A stretch of DNA of 64,000 bases from Gautieria morchelliformis (taxonomy: Eukaryota; Basidiomycota; Agaricomycetes; Gomphales; Gomphaceae): the NCBI GenBank assembly GCA_015179125.1, contig WHVA01000010.1:495400-559399 (forward strand). Reading direction: 5' to 3'. Shown here piece by piece: positions 22,455-35,897 of the stretch (positions are counted from its first letter, which is position 1; the number at the start of each line of letters is the position of its first letter). The translations under genes were made by a program, and so were the position numbers. Below the pieces are notes generated by a model. The model was given only the letters and a program-made list of their open reading frames with translations. It searched no databases and was not told the DNA's origin.

Positions 22455-24568
22455 ATGGCCGCTCCACTACCTATAGCCGTATCTCCCGACGATCATGACC
22501 AGCCTGCTGAGCTACTTAAAGGGACCACCATTAAAGACCGAAATGAACGAGTAGTCGATGGGGTAGTCTACAAGTTCAACCGCAAGCAACTCTACACCGC
22601 GCATGGTAAATGGGCCTGGGTGAATGGCCATGATTTCCTCAGTCCCGACCGGGGGTCTCGCTTAGGCAGTATGTCGCGTGCTACTCGCCACTTTAGTTCT
22701 CCCCGTAGTGACGCCCTTCTTTCCAGGCGGACTTGAAGGCTACATTTACCTAAAGACCAGCTATATAAACAAACAGAAGGTTGTTTATATCTCCAAGTTG
22801 TACGTCACTCGATCTCAATTCCCGAGAATCTGTCTTCACGCTTTCTCCGCATAGGACTTCTGTCTGGGACGATTGGGCATTGTTTTTCTCCTCCCTGTAT
22901 TTGTTCGCTTCTTCTAAGTATCTCCGTCCTCTTCAAGGAGACTGTGTCCCATGGGTTATCGGCGTACGCCACTGCGCTGGTGGATGTGTTGGTGTGGCCC
23001 AGGATTTGCCTCATCCCAAGGGTTGGAGAGAGGCCGACATGTTTCTCGAAGATTCGCAAAAGGAGGCTATAATTGCAGCGTACCAAAAATTACACGATCG
23101 AGGGATCCTCCATGGGGATGCCGAGTACAGGCATATGTTAATAGGCGATGATGGCAAGTGAGTACCAGCCGCTAGCTCGAATTGCCTCTTTCTTAACAGC
23201 GTCGTCGGTTCGTCTTTCAGAGTCACGATCATAGATTTTGGTTTCAGCCGCGTCTTGAAACCGGACGAGTGGGCTCGAAAAGCAGGTCTGGAAGGTTGTT
23301 CTCCTTTGTGCCTTCGCAACGAAATGCGCAAAGTCAAGTTCTTGTTGAATTACAAGGACTCGAGAGAGACAGAATTCCGTCTTGCCAAGCTTCGCAGTGC
23401 CACAGAAGAAACTGATAGAAGGAACAACCGCGAGAAAGATTCGCCCGAGAAAATCGAAGCGCTGAAGGAGATGGCTGAAGAATTAAAAGTGGTAAGTTCT
23501 CACATGGTATGCTGTGTATGATGAGTTATTAACCACTGACCCAATGAGCAGCATCCCGATGGTGGGTTACGACTGTCTGATGTCACAGAATGGTCATCCG
23601 GCGATCCCTGGAAAGCTCACCGCTTTGAAGTTATTGATGACCCCTCCAAGGGGGCAAAGATAAAGGAGACGTTGATACCGCACCCATCAATCCCAGCGGA
23701 GAAGACGACAGGGGAATCGATGGACCCCGTTGCCTCAGTGGTTGCTCTCGCAGTGGACCCCGGTCCGGCTATAACTCAAACGCCTGCTATCGACCCCGGT
23801 GCATTAGATTCCCCCCCGACACCAACTAGCTCAAGTGGAGACACTTGGGTGCTAGATGAGGAGATGAATCAGCTGACGAATCAGCCGAATGATGGGCGTT
23901 TGGTGCGTTGCAATGCGGTGATATTTGGCTCTCCTCCGAGGAAGCGTTCCTTCGAAGAAGAATCAGAGACGGCGCTGGCTAATGTCAACGGGAAGGGAAA
24001 GGCGGTCGCCCGCGAATCTGACGATATCAATGAGCCTACCAGAAAGCGTCGGAGGACTACGGCAGAGTCTGCCAAACATACCTCTACTCTAAATCCCTCA
24101 GTCGTAAAGCAACCATTGGTCACCGAGCTACATGACTTTGGCTCAATGACGCCCAGTAATCCTCCAGCAGTTATACAAGTCGTGGAGGAGCCCACCGATG
24201 ACTTTAGCTGTCCAACGATGTCCAATGCCTCTTCGAGCGAAACGGATGAGAACGATATCATGAAGGCCCCGCTTCTAGATGATGATGCGGCGGACCCTAC
24301 GCCGTATGAACTGAGTGCAGATGCGCACGCATTTCTGCGTGGGGAGGCTGGGCGAGGATTTGCTCGCTTTACCACGGCCAATACGCGTGTTCAGCCACTC
24401 GAGAAACAGCTTAATCAAGAGAACCACAACCTTGAGATGCGTCGGTCCGAGCTGCTGCGTGTAATGCTCATGCTGCCTAGAGAGGATCGGACCACTATTT
24501 GGACTAACATGGGTCAACCGGATGCACGAACGCTTTTAGGACTTCTTCCCGACGCGTCTGACAATTAA
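22455..24568 (+). CDS. Fungal protein-kinase-like protein (reduced N-lobe)
   Basis: The gene opens at ATG 22455 and runs through several short introns. Clear ones are 23160-23220 (GTGAGT...CAG) and about 23491-23552. The middle carries a kinase-like catalytic region: LHDRGILHGDAEYRHMLIGD resembles the HRD loop with HGD, followed by VTIIDFGFSR in the place of DFG. This HGDxxxxHML...IDF pattern is typical of a large, poorly characterised agaricomycete family of small kinase-like proteins related to aminoglycoside-phosphotransferase-type folds. The N-lobe is weak (KVVYISKL may hold the ATP Lys). A 300-residue Ser/Thr/acidic tail follows, with two basic clusters (PPRKRSF, TRKRRR) that could be nuclear localisation signals. 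The exons between 22670 and 22930 are uncertain. Activity is not predictable from the sequence. Confidence 0.55.
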
Positions 24569-25180
24569 GACGTCGAACGAGCTGTTCAACGTCTGGAATC
24601 AGCCGGAAGGCAGGGAAGATGCCTCACAAGGCAGTGGCTCGAAGGCGTACTCACGCCAGTCGAACAAAGGCTTTCTCGAGGCTCAAAAGGTGCAAGCCGA
24701 AGCGAGTTCTAAACAAAAGTTACAGAGGCGCCTAGAGATGGAGCGAGATAAGGATAGCGAAGCCATGCCGCCCCCACCACTCCCCGTCGTTCGTTCAGCT
24801 GGCACCTCTTAGAGACCCTCCCTCGCGCGCTCAGGCTTGTCACAAAGGAAGATCGCGCGGCAGGCTACCAGCTCGCAGAGGCCCATGAGCAGTCTGGGAC
24901 TGGTAGCTCTGCATGCGAGCATCCGTACTGTGCACAGCTCAGAGCGATGGACGATGCTCACAAAGCTCTGGCGTGGGAAGGCAAATCGACACGCAAATAC
25001 CCATACCTTATGCCCACCGGACCGTCAAGACCTACCGGCCCGGCTGTTGCCCAGACTCCATCGCCTCATACTCGTATCACTGATGTGCCAGGCATGCCGG
25101 AGCTCAAGGTCATCGAGCCGCCGAATTGGAAGGCGTTTCAAGCAAAGAGGAAGCGTGAGGAGGATACGGAGGATAGTTAG
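24569..25180 (+). pseudogene. Coding-like tail in shifting frames after the kinase-like gene
   Basis: After the TAA at 24566-24568 the sequence stays protein-like but changes frame. 24550-24811 is open with ELFNVWNQPEG and a charged segment, ending at a stop. 24840-25180 is open in another frame with AHEQSGTGSSACEHPYCAQL and ends at TAG 25178-25180. No credible intron joins them. It may be a second, frameshifted gene or the original 3' half of the kinase-like gene. Confidence 0.4.
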
Positions 25181-26327
25181 GCATTGGTACCTGCTGCTGA
25201 CGCAAATGTCGAGCAACGCGACCCGAAAAAGCGCAAGGGTATAAATGGTTGGTACGAACGATTACTAAAATAAGTCTTCGAGAAAAGCAGACCTGCGCGG
25301 ATTTAGATCATTGTTTTACTGAACGCAGATTACTTAGAACATATAGTATGTATTATTAGCAAACAGCTAATAAGATTATAATAGCGCAAAGAAGTCCTTC
25401 AAATCACGGAATAGTTCGGAATCAAACCAGATGGCAGGAAACAAAAAGTATTACTTATCTTCAGTTATGGAAGCCGAAGAGATTGGTCAGCTGCTGGGTT
25501 TCAAAGAGCAACCCTGTTCCCTTCAGTTCTATCACCTGCTCTGACAAGCAGCGACGGGGTCTATATGATGTTCTTCTGGTGAGGGCCGTTGGCCATGCCC
25601 ATGCACTGTTGTAGACGTGTTCATGGGTACCGAACACGGCCAGTCCCACTTTGTTGCCCAGTCCCACTTTGTTTGTTGCAGTGGGACTGGATATGTAATG
25701 CACCCTAGCATACTTCAAGCATACTTCACCCTCACGAGTTAACGCTGCCTAGCATACTTCAGCAACTACCTGCTGTCCGAGTTCGGAGTGAACAGGCATT
25801 GTGTACTCCGTGTATGTTGAGCGGCTCTTGGCTAGACTGAACATAGGATACCTCTTCAGGTTGAAGCAAGTAATATCAGTGTGCTGTAGTCGAAAACACC
25901 TTACGAGTGGTAGTCACTACTACCGCTTTTTAGTTGACGAGTAGCGTTGTAGCGCAATGCTGGGATCTAGTTGCGCTGTAGCCCGATGCTGTCAAACCAG
26001 GCAGAATTCGCTAGAACGCTGCGTACGAAGTTTATTATTGTCAATCCCAGTAAAAGCCCCACTCAGCTTTAATGGAAGTGTCAGGTACAGCTGTCATGCT
26101 TTCAACGCAGGCCGACGACAGGCTTCTTGCTTCTTGCTGTCTTTTCCTGGGATCTGATCCCATTGAAATGTTGATTGCTGGTGTCCGCCGGGCTGGTCAG
26201 CTGATACATTCGCGGCCCGTTCACAGCTACCGGAGGACTACTTACCGTGCTACAGACCCAGAATTGCAAGACATAGCCGTGACCACAAGCCGATATTATT
26301 GCTAGTCGGAACGCACCTGTCTCCGAG
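25181..26327. other. Intergenic, no gene seen
   Basis: Only a short local duplication of CCAGTCCCACTTTGTT near 25640-25680 is visible. Confidence 0.4.
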
Positions 26328-26852
26328 ATGTCTAGCTCTAAATCACATTCGGGAAAGCGTATCTGCCAGGTGGGTGCACTCCATCGATTGCATGATTGGG
26401 AATTCGTTGTCGGACTTTCTGGGCTGTTCCAGGTGATCGCTGTAAAGAAACAATATTTAGAAGAATACAAGAAGGTGAAACAGGCAATAGTGATTCCAGA
26501 ATGACTCATCCATGTACTATCATAGATGCATACAGACGTATGGGAAACCGTTTTGAACGGTCTCCGTCGGTCTCATATTATCGACTATTCTATCCATTTT
26601 CTTCCTTCGCCTCCGTTTGCGATCATGGGGCAATCTGAAGGAGATGAGATCGGTGGTCTACTTGTCGCAACTTTCAAGTACATGGGCCAAGATTTTGACG
26701 GCGATATGAAACGTGCCGCCCTGGACGAGGAGACGAGGCGATGGTGGAAAGTGACGGACGGTATGCAGCACAGCTTCGTGGAGGGTGCGAAAGGTAGTGC
26801 AGATGGTGAGTGGTGGTACATGTGCGAGGAGGTGTTCCGTTTCGACAGGTGA
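26328..26852 (+). CDS. L-rhamnose mutarotase (RhaM/DUF718 family)
   Basis: Three exons (26328-26369, 26433-26474, 26526-26852) give 136 residues. The enzyme interconverts the alpha and beta anomers of L-rhamnose. Family marks are KRICQVIAVKKQYLEEY (N-terminal strand and helix), the active-site segment KMHTDVWETVLNGLR with its His and Trp, RRWWKVTDGMQ, and the terminal CEEVFRFD, which matches the bacterial ELQEVFYL end. The length is slightly above that of bacterial RhaM (about 104), as an insertion around SPPFAIMGQSEGDE and a longer N-terminus account for. No other rhamnose-pathway gene is adjacent. The fungal non-phosphorylated rhamnose pathway may use it. Confidence 0.88.
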
Positions 26853-29800
26853 TGTGGATCTTGGCGACGAAATATTATTACTGGTGTGCTTATATATCAC
26901 ATGCGTGCATTGGGTTCCCCTCTATGACCATTCCTGACGCTCGAGTCACATGGATATGCATACATATGTAAGAAGTTGGTGTACTTGAAGCAGGACCGCG
27001 AAGCTCACGGCGCGGATTGAAAAGACTCGACATGTGTACGCTCCGCCACGTGTACCATGAGAGAGGCCAGAGTTTAGTGTAAGCGGCTGAGCTGAGGTTA
27101 CTGTGATTGATACCGTGATTGATATTGAACAGGCCACTTCGTGCGCAAGAAGGAATACCACATAAACGCAGTCGGCCAATAATCATCGAGAAACGACTCA
27201 GATTTGAGATAGACTGCTGAAATTAATAGCTGACGAGTACAACGTTGGTAGATACAAGTAATTAGGTATGATGTAAGTAGTAGTGTGTCGCCGGGTCATG
27301 GAATACTTTGACGTGCTTGTGGTCGAGCTGACAGATCTGACCGATCTAAAGTTCGCTGGGTACGGGTTGTGTTCATTGGCATCTCACACATACAACACTC
27401 CTCGTGAGCATCCCTATAGTTCTTGCGGGAGAAGGCCTGATGGCTAATCATGATATCAGTAGGTCTCACGCGGCAACATAGCACGGAACGAACCAGCCAC
27501 TGCATTTGTACTTCCTACCGCTGTTCAGGGAGATAACATGACGACTAGCTTCTTGCTTTCGCGCAAATAGGGTATTACTAGGTGTAGTAGTTAGCTTCGA
27601 GCAATTGTCTACAGCTCCGGATAAGGACGAACCACGTAGTACACAGAAAGGGTTTCTCTTGAAGATGTACAGATCGGATGTGTGTGATTAGTTGAGGCTT
27701 TTGAGCAAACCCGACAGGGTGTTTGCAACCATCCCAGCCACAGAAGAACGATTTAATGCCACCACTTGAGAATTCCAGGACTAGATGGTTGAGAGCTTTG
27801 CTAGATGTAACCTGACTTCTTTGGATCCACGCATGTTGTGTAGCTTTCTAGACAGATTGCGTTAGCCTCCTGGGAAGAACGACGAGAACAACGCCTACAG
27901 TGTTCGTCGTGGAGGGGCTAGGAGTATCGACTGCAGGCTGTCGACTCTGCCCATTGTGTAATGAAACTGAGGGTGAAGTGTGCATCAGAGTTTGCCTGGG
28001 AAGTTACAGCAAAGGAGAGCTGGCGGTAGTGAAATGCTAACTGACACATATTTGCATCGCGTGAACCGGTTCCTGCTTCGAAACATCCATCGTAATGAGA
28101 CTGGGCGCTCGCTAAACCGAGGCCGCGATTAATCAGCGGAGTTCTTGGGCCGATGTTCGTCGGCGTACCTGACCAAAGTTCTGGCTCTTAAGTTGTGCAA
28201 GAAGGAGCGCAGGAACCAAGGAAAGTTGCCAGCAGGAAAAATGGTCAAAGAGATATAATGAGGTCGTCAGTGACTGGGCATAGTGGTAGTTTCGCAACGG
28301 GACATACCAGAGTCAAAGTCAAAGTCCGTACTGAGAGGTGAAAGTTGCTCCGAGAGCTTAGAACTGTACTGGTTGTGAGGATGGTGTGGAGAGTGCTGAG
28401 CCACCATGGGGAACAAGGGTGAGTAAGGCATCGCGATGCCATTTAGCAGGCCCAAGATGCTCGGCATTTTAAACCGTCTGAGTGTCAGGGACAGGCGTTC
28501 AGGAATAGGGATTGGGTTGTGAACGCATGTTCGAACGATCGGCAACTCATCACTTCACGCATTCAACGTTCAGATGCGGGAGTTCGGAGTTGCTGAGTCC
28601 ATATTGCCTTGAGGTGGAGGCGCTAATTAGTAATTACGGCCGAAAACCAGGCTCAGGCTCCCCTTTGAGGTCGTCGAACAAGGTGGAGTTTCGCCGGGCG
28701 TCAAACCCTCCAAACCCGATGGCCATCAGGCGGCCACCACTTTTGTTTTGTTATGCCGATAGAAGGCCCCAACACGCTGACAGTCCCTGACTTAGTACAA
28801 TCCAACGTCTACGGATCGTCGGATGGAATCGCTTCTCCATCATGTGCACGAGTAGGTGGTCTCGACTGTACCTCAAACTGCGGTAATTGCTTTGAGTGTA
28901 ATAAGTTATAACCGTCGCGTGGCCAGAATATGACCGAAGTGTTATCCCACCGGGCACGTGGCATTATGACGGTTTTCCAGTTCGTACCTCATCGATCGAG
29001 CGACTATCTTCTAATCAAGGACCAGGTTCGATTCTATTTTGCTGTGAGAAATGGTTATATACTTATTGTTACTCTATTCTGATCTTATCAATCATGATCT
29101 ACTTATACTAGTATCTAGACGCACCTTTGGATGAAATACAGGAAACAGGCCATAGTACCCAAAGGGGACATCACGCTCAGCGGTCGTTCAGATCCGAGCA
29201 TTCATGGGCGGCTGGACTGTGTGTCCCCAATGTAATGATGTTTCTGAGACCAATACTTTGTCGGCCACTGGTAAACCCCGGATATCTGCATGGGGCATAA
29301 GGCAGTTTTTCTCAGGTCACTTATAACGCAAAACATATATGTGGACTCAATGGTTTGCCGATTTCTATCTCGCTGTTATACCTGCCAGTTGACCCCGTTA
29401 CATAACCCCCAGTCGTCTTCATGGTCCTACGTAGATCCGGGATACGAACACCTACTAATGTTCACTCCATCGACACCCCCGGCGTCGGACCTAATATCTG
29501 TACATCCACAGTATCTCTGGCCAAGAGAAGAAGCAAAGTTAAGGTTGACTGGAAAGGCGCTCCTTGTGGCGCTGTTCTGACGCTCGGCCTACATTGTATG
29601 TTCGTGGCATCTACACCTCGGCTAACTGTTTCAGAATCCTTCGCTTGTCACGTTGATGAGGCTCCTCTTGCTGCCTCTCTTGGTGGTCATGCCGCCACCC
29701 TGCGCAGAGGCGTACTGATTCTCTCAGTTCAAAATTCTCAGTGTCTGCTAGGGAGATAATGTGCAATCGGGATCCGTATCTGGCATCGCTATCTGGACAA

Positions 29801-30778
29801 CATCAACTCCCTTGATGGTGCGCTTAGTCTCCATCAGCGTAGACTAGGCAGTGTGAGGGAAGTTGACCTCACCAGTTATCTGGTAGCTTTCGTCTTCTAA
29901 AGCCTTGTTCCCTACCATTTGAGCTCCAAATCTCCCAGACGGCGTACGATTCCTTAAAGTGCTCTTCTGCCGACAACTCTCCATGCACATTTCAGCTTCT
30001 AGAAGACGATGTGAGACGCCCGTCGCCGACTCTCTTTGAACGGCAGCCGGCATCCACAATTCTAGCAATATGCTCCACGTCACCTAGCTCATCAGCTTCA
30101 CACTATACATAGGTCCTATCACTGATCCGGATTCCGCCAGTTATCCCAACCCGGAATTCTTCGTAATCGTAACTTACAAAACGGAAACCACATTCTCCAT
30201 CCATCCATCCATCAACTACTCATCTAACATGTTGGCTTGAAATCAGTCAAATTCCAGACAAATACACTAGGTTTATAATAGCCTTTCTGCGCTTGTGAGG
30301 GTGGTCTTTCTATTGCTTACCTCACCCAATTCCAGAAACAGCATACAGAGGAAAGGCTTATTCATGGGTCTTTTCGATGCTGTTATGTTGCACTCCCTTC
30401 GTCCGGATCTGTGCATTGTTCCGAAACCCTTGCAGTGCTCCGGGCTTGATTCGCTTTTGGGAGATGGTCCTGGCTCGACATCATCGGAACTGGGGCACGC
30501 AGGCCCGATACCTATAAAACCTCAATGACAATAGGTCTGTCCACTGCGACCTATATACCATTTGCACCTTCAAAAGAACGTTGCAAGGTTCCTTACTTAT
30601 AAGTAATTGATGCTACAAAGGTATGTTCCATTAATATTAAAATTTATGTCCTGTTAATTCTAGCAAGGTTACATCCTCTCCCCTCCACCGTCCCCTTCTT
30701 GTCCCTTAATGCTCTATCATTATGTTGTACATGACCGGGGACGGGGAGTGTGGATAATCACCACAGCGCTCGTGCTTT
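26853..30778. other. Long gene-poor interval
   Basis: Nothing in these 3.9 kb could be supported as a gene. A minus-strand open stretch at 28545-28300, ending before a GTATGT, could be a first exon, but no matching downstream exons were found. A plus-strand frame at 29421-29759 has no domain signal. A short (CATC)n run lies at about 30202-30215. Confidence 0.35.
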
Positions 30779-32870
30779 CTAGAAATTCTCTGGGTATTAT
30801 CAGATGGTGAGACGTGGTGCAGAATATTCCACGATACATAACGCACCTTTGCCAAAAAAGAATTGGGTGCCCGTGGGATCGGTGTATTGGTTACACTTCT
30901 CATGCAGGCTATAATTGGTAAAGTCAAATCACGTCAATATTAAACCAAGCGTGAATACGGGTACGCACGTCCGGGACAACATGGGGGGACCACAAAAGAA
31001 CACACCGACATCTGTGTCGTGATGCTTTTCCGTGATGGAAGTAAAGACCCTGTCCCAGTTCGGCCTGCCAAAATGGGTGGGTGCACGCAGCGTGGTGACT
31101 GCATCTTTCTCTGCACCAACGTCTAGAAGCATGATATTGTTCAGGTCGTCCTCCTTGACATGTGCTGTAAGATATATGCTAATCTCAATGCGGCCCAGGG
31201 TGTCCTGCTCCTCGAGCGCATGTAGCAGAGAGTGAAACCACTCGGCGGTGCCAAAGTCGCGGATCACCCATGTGAAATAGACCTGTGGACTTCCATGCGT
31301 AACATATAGATGAGGAGTTGAGCGCACACACCTTGGAGAGACGTGTGCGCTTGGTAGTGTTGAAACTGTTCATGCGGTACCAGATGGACTTGAGGATGGA
31401 CGCAAAAGGCGTGACACCAATACCAGCGCCAACAAGAAGCACGGTTTCATAGTTTAGAAAATCCTCAGACGCACTCCCGAATGGGCCGTCAATCATAACG
31501 CGGGGTAATACTCTGTTGAGGTATGGGTCCGCATCCACGGCGACAAGCTTACCGCCATGCCCTCCGCTATCTTTGTTTGCTCGGGTGTCAAAGTCACAGC
31601 CCACGGATCTAGCAAGGGCGCTAGTGAAGTCACCGACAACGCGGATATGAACCGAGATATAATCTTCCTCTGGGGCAGAGGTAAGGGTAAATGGATGCCA
31701 CTGGAAGTAGGAAATTTCGGGACAGCAGAGAAAGATATATTGACCCGCTCGTGTACTGATCTTTTCTTTCTTGATTTGGATCTCCATGACCTTTGAAGGA
31801 TGCTGAATAACTTTTGAGATGTACGTCCTGTGGCGGGAGCGCACTTCGCGCAGGACACGCTCGTAGACAAATATGACGCCTCCAACAAGCCAGTATCGCT
31901 GTGGAGGTTCATATCACGACATGGCCTATACGGGAGGAATAAACCATGACTCACCCAAAACAAACCAATTTGATTCCAGGAGCAAAATGGGGCTCGGTCA
32001 GGTTGAATCATGCAGAACATACCGTGAAGCTGCCAGCATACGAAAAAAACGATGAAAAGGTGGTGAGAATACCAGAATCGCTCGAAGTGGGCCCGGCGTT
32101 GTCTTTCAAGAGCGAAGAAGACCATGATAGCGAGGCAGACGGTCATAATCCAGCCAGTGATCCCGGGTCCGGTGGCAAAGTTGATGCTCAGGAAGGCGAC
32201 GACACGAGGACCTGCACCTTTCGCGTCGGGGTCTGCCAGGGCGAGTTTGGCGAAGTTTACCATGTGGGCGATGATGTGGACAGTGGCCCAGAATACTATG
32301 GACCAGGCCGTTGCCTGGTGGAAGGTAATGTTCTTATCAAACTGAATGATCTGGTTGAGAGGGGTTCGACGAAGAAGGGAGACAAAATTCCGGCAGATAG
32401 GGAGTAATATAAACGCAGCGTCGACGTGCAGGATCAGTGCAGCGGAGCGGGCGATGGCTACGAGTAAATCAGAACATGCAAGGGTGTGATTCAAGCCCGT
32501 AAGACACACGGTATGTTATGCCAAAAGTGGCACGGGCGTTGACTAAGTTGTCCTTGAGTTGGTAATTGGCAAAACCGAAGACACCGACGATGAGTTGTAA
32601 GAATATCCATACGGCAAAAAAAATGCGACCACCGCCGTCATTGACCATCCAGCGGTCCCATTGTGATTTAAGGCTGTGATGGCTATCCGAAGTCGCCAAG
32701 GGCTGTTGAGGTTGTGGCCTCATGAGACCTTGAAGCCTTCTGCGCTCCGTTTTGTTGCGTCGCAGGTAAGCGGGACCACCATCCGGTATAATTGCAATGT
32801 CGGGGTGGTCGAACGCCGGCGCTTTGTCCGAGAAATCCAGTCCAGACGAGCGTTTGGAACTCATCACCAC
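30779..32870 (-). CDS. noxB: NADPH oxidase, NoxB type
   Basis: Six exons (32870-32510, 32457-31955, 31898-31332, 31282-30969, 30908-30847, 30789-30779) sum to 1818 nt, giving 605 residues. The enzyme passes electrons from NADPH through FAD and two haems to oxygen, making superoxide for fungal differentiation signalling. It starts with about 70 cytosolic residues (the NoxB-type N-terminal extension), then six membrane segments. Haem-binding His candidates sit in NITFHQATAWSIVFWATVHI and WYSHHLFIVFFVCWQLHG. The FAD motif reads WHPFTLTSAPEED, the NADPH sites GAGIGVTPFASILKS and FFCGPP, and the C-terminus TQFFFGKENF. RTPLNQIIQFDKNITFH and YISKVIQHPSKV place it with NoxB, not NoxA. The last exon has just 11 nt. 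Regulatory partners (NoxR, Rac) are not in the window. Confidence 0.92.
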
Positions 32871-33845
32871 TAAGAAGCGAGACTAGATGTCGCGATTGAA
32901 ATAACAAAACGTCCCGCGTTGAGATGAAGTCGAAATTGGGACTGTTGGTGAAGAGGAGCAGAGGCGCAGGATGTGTGACAACGTGAAGATCATCGGCGCC
33001 TTGCAGCTGCCACAGCATCGGATAGGAAGTATACCGGTACTCACACGTCTGTCAACCTCATTTATTGACAAGTGACAATTGGAACAGAAATACCTATGAT
33101 AGCTTTAACAAGTGCCACGCAGCTATGAATCATGGTTGAAAATGTCTAGGGAGTTATACATGGCCGGTGCCAGCGCCAATTGGCGTTCAACATCGCGCCA
33201 GCAGCATCGCGGAAAACCAAATCGGTAAAGATGGTCGTTACGTTAGCCACCGGATCACGGCATAGATGTTCCGTAAGCTCGTAGTTCACTTTTGAAAAAT
33301 AGAGTCCCTTAAAACTGTTTCGACAGCCTTTAGCCTGCCAAAAAAATCCAAAAAATCCGCATCGTTGCACTGGACACAATTCGATGTTTCCCAAGGTTTT
33401 GGTGATGCGCCAGACCAAACTTGATATCTATAAAACCCTGGCCCCAGATTAACACGGTGAATGGTGTCTCCTAGCCATACACTGGGATTTGGTACATACG
33501 ACTGGTTAGATATCAATATATATCTCTTGATATCCTTTGGCATCACCTAGCCTTGTATTGAACGCGTTATTTTTCTTGGTACAGCTTTGGCGGTTACTAG
33601 TACGCACAGCATGATTCGAAGGGCTTGTTCCTTGGCTTTGAGAAGCTAGTTTAAAACCAGCAGCCCGATGCGAGAGATAAGCCCTTTCACGGAAGTTCAA
33701 GTGATGCAAGAGATGGATACGGCACAAGGGGGGCCTTTGTATTTTACATATGGGTCCATGTGGTCGCGTTCTTCACTCTCCACTTGCCTAGATAAAATGG
33801 CGCATGTAATTCCATCTTCCACATTGTCTTCTTTCTCTCTCTGCC
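32871..33845. other. Unassigned region between two genes
   Basis: This interval holds the upstream regions of noxB and of the F-box gene. Two minus-strand frames (33546-33286 and 33418-33146) read as moderately protein-like but have no recognisable domain, and no splice plan joins them convincingly. Confidence 0.35.
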
Positions 33846-35897
33846 ATGTCCGAACTCTACAATTGGATGTTCCATACTGCACGCAAGAATTGGGACAGCC
33901 TCAGCGGTGGGCCGCCCGCGGCAACCTTCCTCGACATGCCTCAGGATGTCTTCATGAACATCTGCGAGTGGCTCAGTGTAAGGGACATCCTCGCCTTGCG
34001 GATGGTACGTCGCAAATACTTTCATCGTTTCTGTGGCGACCAACTGACACCTTTCAGACAAACAAGTCCATCATACAGAGCACACATATACCTAACATCT
34101 GGCTATTTTTTCTCCGAAAGCTAAGGGTTCCACTACCTATCCTTCCCGCCACATCTCGCTACCGTTTTGGCGTGATTCTGCCAGAGACGTATGAGTGGCT
34201 CATGAGACGCGCTCTCTACTTGGAGCAAAATTGGCGTCGACAGAACCCCGTCGGCAGTCACAGTCGTTTTCAGACGCTTGGGCGCCCCGTTGTCCTGAAG
34301 ATGCTTCCAGGTGGAAAGTACATGGTCAGCGTGATCAAGAACCTTGAGTTGGATAAGTACACACTCGTCCTGTGGGACTTGGACCATGCAGGCGCTCGCG
34401 TCCCTTTGACCGGCGCAATGTCGACCACCCCCTTCCTGAAACTCGAGGTCAAGTATGCGGCGGTCAAGGGATTCATGTGCATTGTCATCGCATACGCAAA
34501 GCCACCTGTCAAGAAAGACAACGTGTGAGTGACCAATGGTCATCAGACGTGTAGCTATGCTCATGAGCCACCATAGTGATTCCACACAAGTCCGTGTCGT
34601 CTGTGCTCCCCTAACAGTCCTCGAAGACTTATCTGGACTCCCAGGGGGGTCGGACTTATTTGACGAATCGCTGGAACTGCCCTTCCACGTGCTTCACGAA
34701 TCTTGGACGACTTGCGATGTTGGGCAGCTTGCGCTTGAATGCATGCAGAGTCAGCTGGTTTTACTTGTCGTGCATCGTCCGCGTGCACTCGTGTTTCATT
34801 ACCTCGAATCTGGCAAACGTGGTAACCTTCTCTTGGGTCCAGTCCATCCCTATACCCCTCTGGTATGTGCGCGCTTGTCTTGGGTCTATCTAGCCACTGA
34901 CCAGTATGCTTCCAGCGACACTCCATATGGTCTGTGAAACTTATGCCTGGCCAGAACTCCGTTCTTGTCAGCCGAGTGCTGATCGAAGTCGGCGTCAACA
35001 TGGACAGCACACTCTTCGTGCTCGACCTCTTCATGCTTCCCGGACCAGGGTCGTCATACAAGCACCCCATGAACATTGGACGGCAAGTTATCAGTGGCCT
35101 GCACGTGGACGGCTTCTATTTCTCCGACCTCGAAACGTCGTGGTTCAACAGCATGCACTGCCGGGATGGTTTACTACCCGTCCCTGGAAATTTTCAGCCG
35201 CCCCCCCTCGTGAGTATGGTCTTCAAAGGTTCAACGACACCATCTCTCGTCGCTCACGCTGATTCCACAGTCCATCTTCCTCACCACAAGGAACCCGCGA
35301 GGGTTCCTCCACTGTTTGTTACCACCTGTTCCGGTGCCCAATGAAGTAGTAAAGTTACCTCACGGAAGGGGTTGGGCGAATCGTTACTGTTACCAGCTTC
35401 CCGCTGCCAAGGTGGAGAGGCACACATGGGGAGACGAGTATGCGCGACCCGTGATCTTACCGGGTGCCTATCGTTCCCTCGTCTTGATGCGTCCGCACCT
35501 CAGACCAGAGCTCCAAAAGGAGGGCGACGTGACAGCGGGCGCCATGGAGGTTCTGCGTTTCTGCACCTTTGCAACCAAGGCTGAGGGGTATGACAAGTTC
35601 GCTACGCCACGTACCCTAGCGAATTTTTCCGAGGAAGAGCCGAAGAATGACCCCGATGCAATGCAGGTCGAAGAGGATCAGCCTGCCCCTGTTGTTGAAC
35701 CGATGGCGGTAGGGAAACGATCACTCTGCATTCCGGACATTCCGAGCGACATTGCGTGGAAAATGATGCACGGCACGACGTCACTAGCGTTTGATGAGAG
35801 CGTTGGAAAACTTTGTGTAGGGACTACTGGAGACACGGACGTTCATGTTTTGGACTTTGGGGGCGAGAACTGGGAGGTGCCTTTGATACAGCCTTGA
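33846..35897 (+). CDS. F-box protein
   Basis: Five exons (33846-34004, 34058-34524, 34577-34862, 34916-35209, 35271-35897) give 610 residues with no internal stop. Residues about 28-55 (FLDMPQDVFMNICEWLSVRDILALRM) form an F-box, the Skp1-binding module of SCF ubiquitin ligases. The remaining sequence shows no leucine-rich repeats and no clear WD40 set. It alternates beta-type stretches such as KYTLVLWDLD and VLDFGGENW, which may be a degenerate propeller, as is common in agaricomycete F-box proteins. An acidic segment (EEEPKNDPDAMQVEED) lies near residue 520. The first intron falls right after the F-box. The target is unknown. Confidence 0.8.

Noticed and set aside
30847..30908. Frameshift at the noxB C-terminus
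   Set aside because: A first reading dropped two bases; rechecking the sequence shows a continuous frame to FFFGKENF.
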